Of a stretch of 64,000 nt of DNA, positions 33,222 to 46,344 are shown piece by piece. The translations under genes were made by a program, and so were the position numbers. Within the stretch, counting starts at the first letter, position 1, and each line of letters opens with the position of its first letter. Under the pieces are notes generated by a model. It saw only the letters and a list, made by a program, of their open reading frames with translations. It was not told the DNA's origin and did not search any database. This DNA comes from Psychrobacter lutiphocae DSM 21542 (lineage in GTDB: Bacteria; Pseudomonadota; Gammaproteobacteria; Pseudomonadales; Moraxellaceae): positions 1-64,000 of the forward strand of contig NZ_KB907630.1 of NCBI RefSeq assembly GCF_000382145.1. Reading direction: 5' to 3'.

Positions 33222-33257
33222 AAACCCATAAGTTGGACACAGCTTATGGGTTTTTTT
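33222..33257 (+). terminator. Terminator of the cytochrome c' gene
   Basis: AAACCCATAAG and CTTATGGGTTT make an 11-bp stem around a 10-base loop, followed by an uninterrupted T-run. This is a classic rho-independent terminator for the plus strand. Confidence 0.88.
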
Positions 33258-33294
33258 ATTGGCTATTACAAATTAAGAACACGTCCTAGACGGC

Positions 33295-34242
33295 TTAATG
33301 TGAATGTAAGTTTGTATCTTGCTCTTGCATCACATCCTTTACAACTGCTTTTGCTGAGCCATCACTAAAATCAAGGGTGCGAATCGGAAAGGGAATGTTA
33401 ATACCAGCTGCATCAAGATAATCCTTTATAACGACAATCACTTCATGAATAGAAGCCACTTTATTGGCTTGATTACCATCGTCAATAAACCATCTAACTT
33501 TTAAATCAATACTTGAGTCCCCAAATCCTGTGGCGATCACCGAAGGTTCCGCTAACTTAGAAACCGTTTTTGCACTGTCCAAAGCGGTTAATATTTGTTG
33601 TTTTGCCTCACGAATATCATCGTCATAACCAATACCTACACTTAGCTCAAGACGACGGCGTTTATAAGCGGTGTTAACTGTTAACGCATTGGTATAAAGC
33701 TGCGAGTTAGGAATCACGACCTGTCGGCCATCATAAGTACGGATAGTTGTTGCCCTTACTTTGATGTCCTCTACCGTACCTTCATACTCCCCTGAAATAA
33801 TTTGATCACCTATTTTGAATGGTTCCGCTAACAGCAATAAAATACCAGAAAGTAAGTTTTGAAAAATATCCTTAAACGCAAAGCCGATAGCGACAGAACC
33901 AATACCCAATGCCCCAACTAATTTTGACGGTGTGAACCCTGGTACAGCAATAACCATCGCTATCATAAAACCAACAAACAAGATTAATGCGCCACCAACC
34001 CGCTGAAACACTCGAACCAAATTACGGTGAGCATGGCTTTTGCTTAAAATTTTGGTAACAACTCTTTTAAATACATAGGATAATAACCAGAAGACAAGTA
34101 ACACAACCAGAGCAATGACAAAATAAGGAACACGTGCCAAAAAGTCATCAATCATTCTATTAACAGATGACGCAATGGTCTGATACTCATCAATTTTTTC
34201 ACTTACCTTGTTGCTAATGTCAGTCACGTTATCTGTTGGCAT
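33295..34242 (-). CDS. Small-conductance mechanosensitive channel (MscS family)
   Basis: The 315-residue protein has three N-terminal membrane segments (about residues 38-60, 80-105 and 112-145). The pore-lining helix has the usual Gly/Ala pattern (LVGALGIGSVAIGFAF, KDIFQNLLSGI). The cytoplasmic MscS domain follows (FKIGDQIISGEYEGTVEDI, RTYDGRQVVIPNSQLY). It opens under membrane tension to release solutes in osmotic downshock. Length is close to E. coli MscS (286). It is a single gene on the minus strand. Confidence 0.92.
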   Translation of the reverse strand: MPTDNVTDISNKVSEKIDEYQTIASSVNRMIDDFLARVPYFVIALVVLLVFWLLSYVFKRVVTKILSKSHAHRNLVRVFQRVGGALILFVGFMIAMVIAVPGFTPSKLVGALGIGSVAIGFAFKDIFQNLLSGILLLLAEPFKIGDQIISGEYEGTVEDIKVRATTIRTYDGRQVVIPNSQLYTNALTVNTAYKRRRLELSVGIGYDDDIREAKQQILTALDSAKTVSKLAEPSVIATGFGDSSIDLKVRWFIDDGNQANKVASIHEVIVVIKDYLDAAGINIPFPIRTLDFSDGSAKAVVKDVMQEQDTNLHSH

Positions 34243-34346
34243 ATAAACTTCCTATCCAAAAATGAGGTGTGTATGAGGGAGTAATCCCATATCAAAAATG
34301 TAAAAACAAATATGAAAAAATTAAAACATAAATTCCACTAATAAAA

Positions 34347-34393
34347 AAGCAGCGCAAACGTTACCATCTATAAGTTAACGTTACACGCTGCTT
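34347..34393 (-). terminator. Terminator downstream of gloA
   Basis: Outer arms AAGCAGCG / CGCTGCTT and inner arms ACGTTA / TAACGT form a long hairpin. On the minus strand the stem is followed by TTTTTTATT, which fits the end of the gloA transcript. Confidence 0.75.
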
Positions 34394-34453
34394 GTTTTTT
34401 GTTACATAGCAAAAAGCTTGTCTAGGGCTGAGTAAGCTTTCTGTTAAACGCTC

Positions 34454-35005
34454 TTAACCCATTAAATCGGCTTGTACTATCTCAATCCAGTAGCCATCCA
34501 CATCTTTGATAAAGGCAATATTTTTCATCTTACCCTCTTCTGGACGCTTCTTAAATTCAACCTTATTTTGATCAAACCAAGCTACCGCTTCTTCTAAGTT
34601 TGGTACGCTAAAGCAAATATGACCAAAACCCTGTGGCTGCGCATTACCATCGTGATAGTTAAAATCTGCTTGGTCTTCAGTGCCATAGTTATGCGTCAAT
34701 TCTAAAATACCACGCTGACGGAAAGTATAAATTGCTAACTCCTCATCTGCGGGTAAGTTTTCACGCTCTTCATCAGTTAGCTTAGCTAGGAAGTATAAGT
34801 CGAACTCCATTTCTGGGAATTTCTTTATCGCCAACAGCGTCATACCCAAAACACCGGTGTAAAACTCTAAAGACGCTTTTGGGTCTTTTACACGCAACAT
34901 AGTGTGGTTAAAGGTATAGCCATTGGTTGCAGAAGCAATGGGCTTTACTCCTTCTACTGTTAATGAATTTTTTGGCTGATCAATATAATTAGTAGACATG
35001 GTCAT
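34454..35005 (-). CDS. gloA: Lactoylglutathione lyase (glyoxalase I)
   Basis: It converts the hemithioacetal of methylglyoxal and glutathione into S-lactoylglutathione, the first step of methylglyoxal detoxification. The four metal ligands of the vicinal-oxygen-chelate fold are seen: His in FNHTMLRVKD, Glu in GILELTHNYG, His in GFGHICFSV and Glu in GYWIEIVQ. At 183 residues it belongs to the longer (Pseudomonas/human-like) class. Tandem 20-bp repeats lie immediately upstream. Confidence 0.93.
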   Translation of the reverse strand: MTMSTNYIDQPKNSLTVEGVKPIASATNGYTFNHTMLRVKDPKASLEFYTGVLGMTLLAIKKFPEMEFDLYFLAKLTDEERENLPADEELAIYTFRQRGILELTHNYGTEDQADFNYHDGNAQPQGFGHICFSVPNLEEAVAWFDQNKVEFKKRPEEGKMKNIAFIKDVDGYWIEIVQADLMG

Positions 35006-35026
35006 TTCCTTTATTAGTTAACAAAA

Positions 35027-35094
35027 ATGAGTAGGTTAAATCTAACACGAGTAGGTTAAATCTACCATGAGTAGGTTAAATCTAACATGAGTAG
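35027..35094. repeat. 20-bp tandem repeat upstream of gloA
   Basis: Three units of ATGAGTAGGTTAAATCTAAC (with small changes) and a partial fourth sit directly in the 5' region of gloA. They could affect its promoter or be neutral expansions. There are no spacers, so this is not a CRISPR array. Confidence 0.85.
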
Positions 35095-35248
35095 TTTTTC
35101 AGGTATTTCAACTGATGCGGAATATGCTTAAAATAAGTCTTTAATATATAGATGGGCATTAAACTGATGATTTCAAATCACTTGTTTTTTAAAACTTACC
35201 AACCACAACGCAACAGGTTACCACTAACTGGTAATCACTAACCAAGCG

Positions 35249-35893
35249 TTAATCCTCCAAAAACTCAACCACTCCTGTGGTGATATCGTACTCTGCTCCC
35301 ACAATTAGTAGCTCGCCACTACGATACATATCTTCTAATAAGCGTGAGCCATGTTTTAATTGACTGACTGACATCCGTACATTGGCACTGATCGAACGAT
35401 CTACCAGCTCTTGGGCGTCAATATCTACGCCTGTCGCAGTTGCCAACTCATGCAGGTTATACACACTTGGACGAATACGATCTACAATCGACTGCAAATT
35501 TGGCGTGTAGTACTTCTCAGGATTTATCAAGGCATCCACACAGGCTGTCACCGCACCACAGTTTGAGTGACCCAAAACCACTACCAAACGTGTACCAAAC
35601 TTTTCGACCGCAAATTCAATCGAGCCAATTTGTGAGGGCGCAACAATATTACCAGCAACACGAATTACAAACAGATCACCCAAGCCCTGATCAAATATTA
35701 TCTCAACTGGCACACGTGCATCTGAACAGCCTAAAATGATGGCAAACGGATCTTGCTCCTCAACCAAATTAAGATTATTTTCTAATTTGTCAGATTCCAG
35801 CAGGTTTTTGACATAGCGCTGATTACCTTTTTTTAGCCATCGTAGCGCTTCTTCGCCAGTTATTGGCCTCGGTAATAAAGGTTTTGAATTCAT
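35249..35893 (-). CDS. can: Beta-class carbonic anhydrase
   Basis: It interconverts CO2 and bicarbonate in the cytoplasm. Zinc ligands are visible as Cys in LGCSDARVPVEIIFDQG (with the Asp-Arg dyad) and as His and Cys in LGHSNCGAVTAC. Length is 214 residues, normal for the bacterial beta class. It is a single gene, separated from gltD by a strong terminator. The gene name follows the E. coli housekeeping enzyme by family only. Confidence 0.92.
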   Translation of the reverse strand: MNSKPLLPRPITGEEALRWLKKGNQRYVKNLLESDKLENNLNLVEEQDPFAIILGCSDARVPVEIIFDQGLGDLFVIRVAGNIVAPSQIGSIEFAVEKFGTRLVVVLGHSNCGAVTACVDALINPEKYYTPNLQSIVDRIRPSVYNLHELATATGVDIDAQELVDRSISANVRMSVSQLKHGSRLLEDMYRSGELLIVGAEYDITTGVVEFLED

Positions 35894-36057
35894 AAGGTTA
35901 ATCTCTTGATTAGGGACTATATAGAGTAAAGTTGATATTATTCCCTATTATCATTGTCTTAAAGTTATGGGTTATAAAGGTGTTAATTTTAGCATACCCC
36001 TCACTAGATCCTGCCATCATTGCGACTTAATTTACACAGCATCTACACTTATAAAAA

Positions 36058-36105
36058 AATGCTCTTAATTCAACGCTTACTTTACAGCGTCTCATTAAGA
36101 GCATT
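36058..36105 (-). terminator. Terminator of gltBD
   Basis: AATGCTCTTAAT and ATTAAGAGCATT form a 12-bp perfect stem with a 24-base loop. The minus-strand side ends in a run of seven Ts, downstream of gltD. Confidence 0.8.
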
Positions 36106-36222
36106 GTTGATAGATACAGATTTAATACCAATAAAAGGTTTACGTCCAATAAGCGCAATAATAGAAGGTAGCTGTTAAAGAGTGATAATACTAGACCTTT
36201 AAACAATTACACCTCTAAACAA

Positions 36223-37656
<1,434 letters not shown>

Positions 37657-37815
37657 TTAAGTTGGTATCACAGGTGGCGTCAGCCAGGCAAGTCATTAAT
37701 TTCAAATAAGCGTATTTGCTATGACAAGAATACTTGCTGTCTGTTGTTGCTGCCTATGATACCTGCCACAAGATGGATTGCTTACCCACTTGGACAAAAT
37801 ATAGGTTGTGGGTCT

Positions 37816-40800
37816 TTATTGTGGATCTGCTGTCGTACTACGCAGCAATGAGGCTATATTGGCAGCTTTTGGTTTGACCAAGAATACTTTGCGCACATAA
37901 TGCTCAAAGTCTGCCAGAATTTGACGCGCCCACGCACTGCCCGTTTTTTCAATATGGGTTTCGATAATCTGTTTTAGATAAATACGATGCTCTTCGGTCT
38001 GTTCACTAGAGATACGATGCAAGTCGATCAGCTCATGATTACAACGATCAAAGAAAGTATTATCTAAGTCCAATACAAAGGCAAAACCACCGGTCATACC
38101 TGCCCCAAAGTTAAGTCCAGTTTTACCAAGTACCGTAACCACACCGCCTGTCATATACTCACAGCAGTGGTCACCCACGCCCTCAATGACTGCATGTGCA
38201 CCTGAATTACGTACTGCAAAGCGCTCACCCGCTGTGCCTGAGGCATACAGCTTACCGCCAGTAGCACCATACAAACAGGTGTTACCGATAATCGCTGTCT
38301 CATGAGTGGCAAAGATAGACTCTTTTGGTGGATAAATCACAATTTCACCACCAGCCATACCTTTACCCACATAATCGTTGGCATCGCCTTCTAGCTCGAT
38401 ATTTAAACCGCCAGCATTCCATACCCCTAGGCTTTGACCCGCAGTACCTGCCAAGTGTAGCTTAATTGGCATATCTTTCATACCTAGGTTACCCCAGACT
38501 TGAGCAATCTCACCAGAGAGACGTGCACCGATAGAGCGATCGCAGTTACCGATCTGATAGCTATAAGTACCGCCCTTGCCTTGGCGAATGGCAGCAATCA
38601 TGTCATCGACCATTTTTTCTGCCAACAACCCCTTATCAAAAGGCTCGTTACGCTCCACTTGGCAAGTTTGTGGCTTACCTTCACTAGCAGGATGGCTACG
38701 TAACAAGGGAGATAAGTCTAGATTGCGCTGTTTGTCTGTCTCACCTTCTAATAGCTCAAGTAGATCAGTACGACCGACCAGATCTTCCATGCTACGCACA
38801 CCTAAGAAAGCCAACCATTCACGAGTTTCAGTGGCGATAAACTTAAAGAAGTTAATCAGCATTTCTGCTTCGCCAATGAAGTGCTCATCACGTAAGCGGG
38901 CTTTTTGAGTGGCAACCCCTGTTGGACAGTTGTTTAAGTGACAAATGCGTAAGTACTTACAGCCAACAGCGATCATAGGCGTGGTACCAAAGCCGAAGCT
39001 TTCTGCACCTAAGATAGCAGCTTTTACTACATCCAAGCCAGTCTTCAGACCGCCATCGGTTTGTACTCGAACCTTGTCACGCAGACCATTGACACGCAGT
39101 GATTGATGCGCCTCAGCCAGACCAAGCTCCCAAGGTGAACCCGCATGATGAATCGATGATAAGGGAGAGGCTGCCGTACCACCGTCATAACCTGAAATGG
39201 TAATCAAGTCTGCATAGGCTTTTGCCACACCAGTCGCAATCGTACCAACACCAGGGCGTGATACCAGCTTGACCGACACTAGCGCATCGGGATTGACTTG
39301 TTTTAAGTCAAAGATTAACTGTGCCAAATCTTCAATCGAGTAAATATCATGGTGTGGCGGTGGTGAAATCAAAGTCACACCCGGTACAGAGTAGCGCAGA
39401 CGTGCAATTAAAGAGTTCACTTTACCACCAGGCAACTGCCCACCTTCACCAGGTTTTGCACCCTGTGCCACTTTAATCTGCATCACTTGCGCTGAGCGTA
39501 AGTAAGCTGGTGTCACGCCAAAACGACCTGAGGCAACTTGCTTAATTTTTGAGTTACGTATGGTGCCATAACGGGTTGGATCTTCACCGCCCTCCCCCGA
39601 GTTTGAACGTCCGCCAATGGTATTCATCGCCATCGCAATCGCTTCATGCGCCTCTGGTGATAACGCACCTAATGACATGCCTGCTGAATCAAAGCGTGGT
39701 AGGATATCTTCAATACCCTCAACTTCTTCAATATCAATGCTATTACCCTCTTTAAGCTTCAATAAATCACGTAGCATTGCCACTGGACGCTTATTTACCA
39801 ACTCAGCATATTCACGGTAATTTTCAAAATCTCCAGTGCGTACCGCTTTATGCAAGGTATTAATTACATCTGGATTAAATGCATGGTATTCTTTGTTAAA
39901 TACAAACTTGAGCATACCACCTTGATCAAGTGGAGTACGGCGACTAAAAGCATTTTTTGCTAATAAAGCTTGGTCGTGCGCTAAGTCGGCAAAGGTAGCA
40001 CCCTTGATACGGCTTTGTACCCCTTTAAAGCACAGCTCAACAATCTCTTCTGATAAGCCCACCGCTTCAAATAACTGAGCACCGCGATAAGAGACAATGG
40101 TAGAAATACCCATTTTTGATAAGATTTTTAATAAGCCCTTATCCAAGCCTTTGCGGAAGTTGGCACGCGCATGCAATGGATCACCTAGTAGCTCACCTGA
40201 AGCAACCAAGTCTGCAATTACATCATAAGCCAAATAAGGATAAACACAGGTTGCACCAAAGCCAATTAATACCGCTACTTGATGCGAATCACGAGCGACC
40301 CCAGTTTCAATAATCAGATTGGCATCGGTACGCAAGCCTTTGTCGATGAGGTAATGATGCACCGCACCAGTGACCATGATGGCATTAGCAGGCAGTTTGC
40401 CCTTTTCAATACCTTTATCAGATAAGATAATAATGGTGTTACCATCGATAACTGCCTGCTCAACTTGCTCACAAATCTGTTGAATAGCAACATCTAAACT
40501 CAGTGATTCATCATAATTGATATCAATGCGCTTACTAATAAAAGCAGGATCTTCGAGCGCCTCTATCTGCTGCATCTTGCTCGGTGACAACACAGGCGAG
40601 GACAGGATAATACGGTGCGCATCACGTGGTGTTGGATTAAAGATGTTAGTTTCTGCACCCAAGCAAGTTTGTAGTGACATCACAATCGATTCACGCAATG
40701 GATCTATCGGTGGGTTGGTCACTTGCGCAAACTGCTGACGGAAAAAATCTGCCACGTTGCGTACTTGCTTCGACAACACCGCAACTGGCGTATCATCACC

Positions 40801-42372
40801 CATTGAGCCCACTGGCTCCTGACCGTTTTCGGCATTGGGACGGATAATCTCAGTGCGCTCTTCGTTGGTGATATTAAACATCTTTTGCAATGCTTTTAAC
40901 GGCTCACCACGCACGCCTTGCTCAAGCAGCTGCTCTTCGGCCTGCTCATTATCACGCACACGCATCGCCTCGTCACGCAACCACTTGCGATATGGATGGG
41001 CTTTTTTTAGACGGTTACTGATGATCTGATCATCTAACACTTCACCGTTTAAGGTATCAATTACCAGCATTTGACCCGGTCCAACTCGACCTTTGGCAAT
41101 CACATCTTCTGGATCATAATCCCACACACCAACTTCTGATGCGACAGTGATATAGCCATTTTTAGTTGTCACCCAGCGAGAGGGACGCAAACCGTTGCGG
41201 TCAAGCATACAGACGGCATAACGGCCATCTTGAATGACCAGACCAGCTGGCCCATCCCAAGGCTCCATATGCTGCGAGTAAAACTCATAAAATGCCCGTA
41301 AGTCCATATCCATACTGTCAACGTTTTGCCAAGCAGGTGGCACCAAAATAGACATGGCATGGAATAAGCTCATACCTCCAGAAATTAGCACTTCTAGCAT
41401 ATTATCCAAGCTAGAAGAATCAGAGCCTGTACGGTTAACCAATGGATGTAGCTCGCTGATCCTAGGTAGCTTATCTGTTTCAAGCTTAGGGGTACGTGCC
41501 ACTGACCAGTTACGGTTAGCAGTGATGGTATTTAGCTCACCATTGTGCGCCAAATAACGGAAGGGCTGTGCCAACGGCCAGCGTGGCAAGGTATTGGTTG
41601 AGAAGCGCTGATGGAATACAACAATATGTGACTGCAAACGACTGTCTTGCAAATCATGATAAAAAGTTGGTAAATCAGCAGGCATCATCAAGCCTTTATA
41701 AATAACGGTCTGACAGCTCAAAGACGTCACATAAAACAAAGGATCTTCAGTTAATGCTAGCTCTGCTTTTTTACGCGCCACATACAGTTTGCGGTTAAAG
41801 TCTTCTGCGCTTAGCTCATCTGGCGCACTAACAAATATTTGCTTAAATTGCGGCAAGGTCTCACTGGCAATCTCACCGACAATGGATAAATCTACTGGCA
41901 CCTCACGCCAACCAGCGACAGTTAAGCCTTGAGCCGCCACTTCCTTGTCCAGCACTTGCTGGCTGTGGGTCGCTAATGATTCATCTAGGTTTAAAAATAC
42001 CATGCCAACGGCATAGTTTTCGCCTAATTCAAAGCCGAGCTCACTGGCAACCGCGTTAAAAAACTCAACTGGTTTGGCCAACAACAAACCACAACCATCC
42101 CCTGTTTTACCATCAGCGGCAACACCACCACGGTGAGTCATACAACTTAAACTGTGAATCGCGGTTTTAACAAGATGATGACTAGGTTTGCCTTCAATAT
42201 GAGCAACAAGCCCAAAACCACAGTTGTCTGAAAATTCTTCTGGTGAGGCAAGATAAGTAGTGCTATCAATAGAGCTTTCAATCGAGGTATTATGAGGAGG
42301 TTTGCTATCGTGGTAGTTGGTTACTGAGGTTAAATTAGAAGGGGTAGGATTGGCTATAAAAGTCTGGGTCAT
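37816..42372 (-). CDS. gltB: Glutamate synthase (NADPH), large subunit
   Basis: The 1518-residue alpha subunit converts 2-oxoglutarate and glutamine to two glutamates. The glutamine amidotransferase domain begins after a 43-residue propeptide: the catalytic Cys is in [15 protein letters not shown]. The FMN synthase domain carries [17 protein letters not shown] and the 3Fe-4S cysteines in [18 protein letters not shown]. The GXGXG domain at the C-terminus includes [14 protein letters not shown]. Length and order match the family. It is placed downstream of the damX-like gene, as in Pseudomonas. Confidence 0.96.
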   Translation of the reverse strand: MTQTFIANPTPSNLTSVTNYHDSKPPHNTSIESSIDSTTYLASPEEFSDNCGFGLVAHIEGKPSHHLVKTAIHSLSCMTHRGGVAADGKTGDGCGLLLAKPVEFFNAVASELGFELGENYAVGMVFLNLDESLATHSQQVLDKEVAAQGLTVAGWREVPVDLSIVGEIASETLPQFKQIFVSAPDELSAEDFNRKLYVARKKAELALTEDPLFYVTSLSCQTVIYKGLMMPADLPTFYHDLQDSRLQSHIVVFHQRFSTNTLPRWPLAQPFRYLAHNGELNTITANRNWSVARTPKLETDKLPRISELHPLVNRTGSDSSSLDNMLEVLISGGMSLFHAMSILVPPAWQNVDSMDMDLRAFYEFYSQHMEPWDGPAGLVIQDGRYAVCMLDRNGLRPSRWVTTKNGYITVASEVGVWDYDPEDVIAKGRVGPGQMLVIDTLNGEVLDDQIISNRLKKAHPYRKWLRDEAMRVRDNEQAEEQLLEQGVRGEPLKALQKMFNITNEERTEIIRPNAENGQEPVGSMGDDTPVAVLSKQVRNVADFFRQQFAQVTNPPIDPLRESIVMSLQTCLGAETNIFNPTPRDAHRIILSSPVLSPSKMQQIEALEDPAFISKRIDINYDESLSLDVAIQQICEQVEQAVIDGNTIIILSDKGIEKGKLPANAIMVTGAVHHYLIDKGLRTDANLIIETGVARDSHQVAVLIGFGATCVYPYLAYDVIADLVASGELLGDPLHARANFRKGLDKGLLKILSKMGISTIVSYRGAQLFEAVGLSEEIVELCFKGVQSRIKGATFADLAHDQALLAKNAFSRRTPLDQGGMLKFVFNKEYHAFNPDVINTLHKAVRTGDFENYREYAELVNKRPVAMLRDLLKLKEGNSIDIEEVEGIEDILPRFDSAGMSLGALSPEAHEAIAMAMNTIGGRSNSGEGGEDPTRYGTIRNSKIKQVASGRFGVTPAYLRSAQVMQIKVAQGAKPGEGGQLPGGKVNSLIARLRYSVPGVTLISPPPHHDIYSIEDLAQLIFDLKQVNPDALVSVKLVSRPGVGTIATGVAKAYADLITISGYDGGTAASPLSSIHHAGSPWELGLAEAHQSLRVNGLRDKVRVQTDGGLKTGLDVVKAAILGAESFGFGTTPMIAVGCKYLRICHLNNCPTGVATQKARLRDEHFIGEAEMLINFFKFIATETREWLAFLGVRSMEDLVGRTDLLELLEGETDKQRNLDLSPLLRSHPASEGKPQTCQVERNEPFDKGLLAEKMVDDMIAAIRQGKGGTYSYQIGNCDRSIGARLSGEIAQVWGNLGMKDMPIKLHLAGTAGQSLGVWNAGGLNIELEGDANDYVGKGMAGGEIVIYPPKESIFATHETAIIGNTCLYGATGGKLYASGTAGERFAVRNSGAHAVIEGVGDHCCEYMTGGVVTVLGKTGLNFGAGMTGGFAFVLDLDNTFFDRCNHELIDLHRISSEQTEEHRIYLKQIIETHIEKTGSAWARQILADFEHYVRKVFLVKPKAANIASLLRSTTADPQ

Positions 42373-43188
42373 GGCATGTCCTTTATTTATGCAGTGCGGA
42401 CTTGCACTGCTAAATGAGTGTTCTATATAAGCAGTATATTTAGACTGGCTTGGGTCAGCTTAATGCAAACCTATCGAGTTTTTAATAATAAAAACAAATC
42501 AGGTGCCAAGCCTTAATATCTGCGTTGTGGAGTAAGCCAAAAAATAAAGATAAGGGTTTTCAGGTCACTATATCTTCTATGACTATTACGCTTTTTAACG
42601 TCTGTTTGGCTCAGGTGACATGAGTTGCGATGCACTCACCAACACCTGATCTGATAACAATGATAATGAAATCACAACCAATATGAACAAAAAAGATATC
42701 TATAATAGTGGAACTATCTGATCTGCTAATACTGATACTGTGGGTCTTAACAAAAAGCGTTAAAATTCTTGACCGACTCATTACTCGTGATACAACCGTT
42801 AGCTGGTCAATGCCGCCTAACTAAGGATTAAAACAATGAATGGCTGGGATAAAGATTACTCTTTTAACCATTACTATTAAATGAATTATCTAAACACTTA
42901 CCTAAATCACATCGTTGTCAATTAAGTAAGTTGTCAATTAAGTAAACTGTACAACTGGCAACTTAATTAATTATTAACAAAACAATTCATTAACTTATCA
43001 GTTAAACCATCAATAAAAAAAATACCTGCGATAACATTGCTAAACATCACACACCCATATTAGAGAAACCTGAGGCTAAAATCCAGCAAAATTTGCTGAC
43101 TAACTTGTTTTTTTCATAACCCCAAAGCTACTAACCTTCCTCTAACTCATTCATAATACACAAGTTCACTACTATTGAAGATAAAAAA
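42373..43188. other. Long intergenic region between gltB and the damX-like gene
   Basis: No coding sequence or RNA gene is evident. A 16-bp tandem duplication (GTTGTCAATTAAGTAA twice, 42914-42945) and AT-rich DNA are present. The gltB promoter should be at its left side. This is longer than expected between genes that are closely spaced in relatives. Confidence 0.45.
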
Positions 43189-43213
43189 GGACACCCTGTT
43201 TGCCAGAATGCCC
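43183..43213 (-). terminator. Terminator of the aroKB-damX unit
   Basis: On the minus strand GGGCATTCTG pairs with CAGGGTGTCC (three G-U pairs in RNA) around GCAAA, followed by six Ts. It lies 31 bases beyond the damX-like stop. Confidence 0.7.
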
Positions 43214-43243
43214 TGTATTAACTTTACTTAGTATCAGCAGCTG

Positions 43244-44266
43244 TTATTGCTGAGTTTTTTCATCAATCAGCTGCTTAATAGGATCTACATTTGTATTATC
43301 AGCTGGCTTTGGTGGCGTTGCTCTTTCTGGCTCATCTACTTTTGGCCTAGTTGCACCTTGTGGCTCTGATGTGGACGCCTGCCCATTAGAAGCTGTGGTT
43401 GATGTCCTATTTTCTTGATGCTGACTATCAGGCACGACGACTCGGCGTTGCTCTTGCACTGAAAGCGTATCACTGCTGTCATTAGAGGTCTTAATATTAC
43501 GCTCCGTTGCTAGTTGTTGCCTATCTTGCTCTGCGCTTTGGCGATGTGAGTCTTCAAGTTGTTGTTCTTTTTCTCGACGACGTGCTGCCAGTTCACTCTG
43601 TGTCGGTTGCAACTTGACCTGTCTGACTCGATTGCTAGACAAGTCTTTAATTGGTACCGACAACTCATAGTTTTCGATTACTTCCAAGTAAGCATCCATT
43701 TTTTCGGGAATAACGTGTACATTGGCTGGTAACTCAAAATCAATATTTGCCATCTCTGATTTTGCCACAGTCTCACTACTCATCACGCCATAGGTTAATA
43801 AATAGCGTGGCTTATCATCAACATCACGATAGCGAAAATAAGCAAACTTTTCTCTGTCCTCACGCAAATTTAAATAATCGCTGATGATGTCATGTTCTGA
43901 GACATCCATCACTTGCAGTGTCCATTTGCCTTTATTTTTCTTCAGATAAGTTGCATCTTTAAACTCTGGCGGATAATCACGCAAGTCACGAATCAAAGCA
44001 TCATAAGATATCGGATGTACATCCTCACTAAGCTCGTCTAACTTATCAATTTGTGTTACTTGACCGATATTAAAGGCGACAACCTCTGGAGTTGGCTCTT
44101 GTTGCTGTGCCTCACTGTCTTCTGGCGCTATGGTAAACATCCATATCGCTATGGCGGCTGCACCAGATACTAAAGCCATAATCAACCAGAAGCCGGCCAC
44201 AGCACGACCTTTTTTGATGAATGATTTATAAGACTTATCTGAGGCAGGGCTTTGTGTGATTGCCAT
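43244..44266 (-). CDS. DamX/SPOR-like membrane protein
   Basis: This 340-residue protein has one membrane helix near the N-terminus (FWLIMALVSGAAAIAIWMF) and a periplasmic remainder. Residues about 110-205 (GKWTLQVMDVSEHDIISDYL ... AYFRYRDVDDKPRYLLTYGV) have the beta-alpha-beta look of a SPOR domain, which binds denuded septal peptidoglycan. The C-terminal 120 residues are Gln/Ser/Thr-rich and likely disordered. It lies right after aroB, the place of damX in enteric bacteria and of a SPOR gene in Pseudomonas. The domain order is unusual: in DamX the SPOR domain is last. The SPOR call is moderate. Confidence 0.65.
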   Translation of the reverse strand: MAITQSPASDKSYKSFIKKGRAVAGFWLIMALVSGAAAIAIWMFTIAPEDSEAQQQEPTPEVVAFNIGQVTQIDKLDELSEDVHPISYDALIRDLRDYPPEFKDATYLKKNKGKWTLQVMDVSEHDIISDYLNLREDREKFAYFRYRDVDDKPRYLLTYGVMSSETVAKSEMANIDFELPANVHVIPEKMDAYLEVIENYELSVPIKDLSSNRVRQVKLQPTQSELAARRREKEQQLEDSHRQSAEQDRQQLATERNIKTSNDSSDTLSVQEQRRVVVPDSQHQENRTSTTASNGQASTSEPQGATRPKVDEPERATPPKPADNTNVDPIKQLIDEKTQQ

Positions 44267-44348
44267 AAAGCAAATCCAATAAAAATAAAAAGATAAATAT
44301 CAATAAATACAACAAATAAACGAACTAAGCTAACCAAAACAAGTTAGC

Positions 44349-45422
44349 TTAGGGACTGTTTAGTACAGCTTCTAGTAGTGCCTGATCAAAATCAGCAGTC
44401 ACCACAGCGTCACCTAATGATTTTAACAAAATCAAGCGTACTTGTCCTGACATAACTTTTTTATCATGTTGCATTAAATCCAGCGCCACTTGGCTGTCAA
44501 TGGCTGGAGGGTCTATCGGCAACTGAGCAGCTTGTAATACTCGGCTAATGCGCTTAACATCGTCTTCGCTTATCCAGCCCATTTTTTGCGACAATTTGGC
44601 GGCTTGTACCATACCAGCTGACACCGCTTCTCCATGTAGCCATTGCCCATAGCCTTCATGCGTTTCAATTACATGACCAAAGGTATGACCAAAATTCAGC
44701 AATGCTCGGCTGCCCGTCTCACGCTCATCTCGTGCTACAATATCAGCTTTATACTGACAGCATCTTGCCACCGCTTCAGCCAAGGCTTTTTTATCCAGCG
44801 TCATTAAGGCAGTCATATTTTCTTCTAACCAAGTTAAAAACTGCGTATCCATAATCAACGCATACTTAATGACCTCTGCCATTCCAGCAGACAATTCGCG
44901 CTGTGGTAAAGTGGTTAAGGTGTGCATATCAGCCAGTACCATTTGCGGTTGCCAAAATGCACCTATCATATTTTTGCCTTTCGGGTGATTAATACCAGTT
45001 TTCCCACCAACACTAGAGTCAACTTGTGACAACAAGGTCGTTGGTATTTGGATAAATTTCACCCCACGCATAAAAGAGGCTGCCGCAAAGCCAGTCATAT
45101 CACCCACTACGCCACCACCAAGCGCCACTAAAGTCACATCACGGCCACAGTGCGCATCCATCAAAGCATCATAAATACAGTCAATGTATTGTTGCGTTTT
45201 AAACTGTTCGCCATCTGGCAACACCACGGTATGCACCTCAAAGTTGGCTGCTAACGAGGCTGCTAATTGCTCCAAATACAGTTTTTCTACTGTGGTATTG
45301 GTGACTATCATTACCTGCTTACCTTTAATATAAGGCGCAATTTCCACTGCCATATCACACTGGCTGGTGATGATAATTGGATAATCGTGACTTTGGGTAT
45401 GTACGGTCAGTTTGACTTTCAT
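44349..45422 (-). CDS. aroB: 3-dehydroquinate synthase
   Basis: It cyclises DAHP to 3-dehydroquinate, the second step of the shikimate pathway, with NAD and a metal. The NAD-binding loop [15 protein letters not shown] is present, as are the substrate segments [19 protein letters not shown] and the metal-binding histidines in [13 protein letters not shown] and [11 protein letters not shown]. It has 357 residues, as usual. It is 68 bp downstream of aroK in the same direction. Confidence 0.95.
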   Translation of the reverse strand: MKVKLTVHTQSHDYPIIITSQCDMAVEIAPYIKGKQVMIVTNTTVEKLYLEQLAASLAANFEVHTVVLPDGEQFKTQQYIDCIYDALMDAHCGRDVTLVALGGGVVGDMTGFAAASFMRGVKFIQIPTTLLSQVDSSVGGKTGINHPKGKNMIGAFWQPQMVLADMHTLTTLPQRELSAGMAEVIKYALIMDTQFLTWLEENMTALMTLDKKALAEAVARCCQYKADIVARDERETGSRALLNFGHTFGHVIETHEGYGQWLHGEAVSAGMVQAAKLSQKMGWISEDDVKRISRVLQAAQLPIDPPAIDSQVALDLMQHDKKVMSGQVRLILLKSLGDAVVTADFDQALLEAVLNSP

Positions 45423-45490
45423 AAGCTTCTCACAGATATAAGGTTCTCACAGGTTATGTTATGGTGATATCAGTTCAGCTAGGGCATAAA

Positions 45491-46045
45491 TCAAGAAGAA
45501 TGCTTTTCAATCACATAGTGTGGATAATGTTGTTTTAACGTGGCGATAATCTTTTTGAGCATATACCGAGGATAGCCCTCTCCAGTCTCCACCACAATAT
45601 CTGCTACTTCACGATACAAAGGATCGCGCACTTCAAACAAAGAATGCAATACCGCCTTAGGATTTGACGTCTGTAATAAAGGTCGGGACTTGTCCTTGGA
45701 TGTACGCTTCAATTGTACATCTACACTGGCTTGCAAATAAATAGTAATGCCACGCTGCTTTAAATACTTCCTGTTTTGCGCTTGAATTACCACACCGCCA
45801 CCAGTAGCTAGCACAATATTGGGCAAGGCCGTCAGCTCTTCTATCGCACGTGCTTCACGCTCTCGAAATCCCGCTTCACCTTCTTTTTCAAATATCCAAG
45901 GAATATCAGCACCAGTTTGCTGACAAATATAGTGATCACTGTCTATAAAGGAACGTCCTAAGTATTTGGCCAATAGTTTGCCAACCGTAGTCTTCCCTGC
46001 TCCCATAGGGCCTACAATAAATAATGACGGCAATGATGATTGCAT
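45491..46045 (-). CDS. aroK: Shikimate kinase
   Basis: It phosphorylates shikimate at O3. Walker A is GPMGAGKTTVGK, the shikimate-binding DSD is in FIDSDHYI, the segment GFREREARAI carries the binding Arg, and ATGGGVV is the glycine-rich binding loop. The lid has KDKSRPLL. At 184 residues it is slightly longer than E. coli AroK (173). It lies between pilQ and aroB, the standard linkage in gamma-proteobacteria, though a 300-bp gap with a degraded repeat separates it from pilQ. Confidence 0.95.
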   Translation of the reverse strand: MQSSLPSLFIVGPMGAGKTTVGKLLAKYLGRSFIDSDHYICQQTGADIPWIFEKEGEAGFREREARAIEELTALPNIVLATGGGVVIQAQNRKYLKQRGITIYLQASVDVQLKRTSKDKSRPLLQTSNPKAVLHSLFEVRDPLYREVADIVVETGEGYPRYMLKKIIATLKQHYPHYVIEKHSS

Positions 46046-46229
46046 TCTTATCTCTCACATAAATTCACAAATTATACAGACATTTACTCACTTAATGCTA
46101 ATTCCAATTTAATTGCTGTTTTTTTAATTATAGTAGCTGATGCTTACTTTAGCCACCGCTGGATTTGGTCTATTTTAATAAGTACAAACAAGACTTGTGA
46201 CTACAAGTGGCTTATAAAATTCATTTGTT

Positions 46230-46320
46230 ACCCCAATATCAACTCTTGACAAGGCTGTGGCTTTAGTCCGTCATCTATCATAAAATTTATTCTTTAGCTG
46301 GGCTAAAAGCACCAGGCTTG
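46230..46320 (-). repeat. Foldback miniature element, copy 2 (truncated)
   Basis: ACCCCAATATCAACT starts a segment that matches copy 1 read in the opposite direction, with the inner arms GGCTGTGGCTTTAG and GGGCTAAAAGCACCAGGC. The outer end on the pilQ side is lost. It separates aroK from pilQ. Confidence 0.65.
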
Positions 46321-46344
46321 TATTTATATTTATCAGGCTTATAT

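Noticed and set aside
35027-35094. Possible CRISPR-like array
   Set aside because: The 20-bp units are contiguous with no unique spacers and no cas genes are near.
38500-41557. Several open frames opposite gltB
   Set aside because: All are antisense to the conserved glutamate synthase gene and have no family features or ribosome sites.
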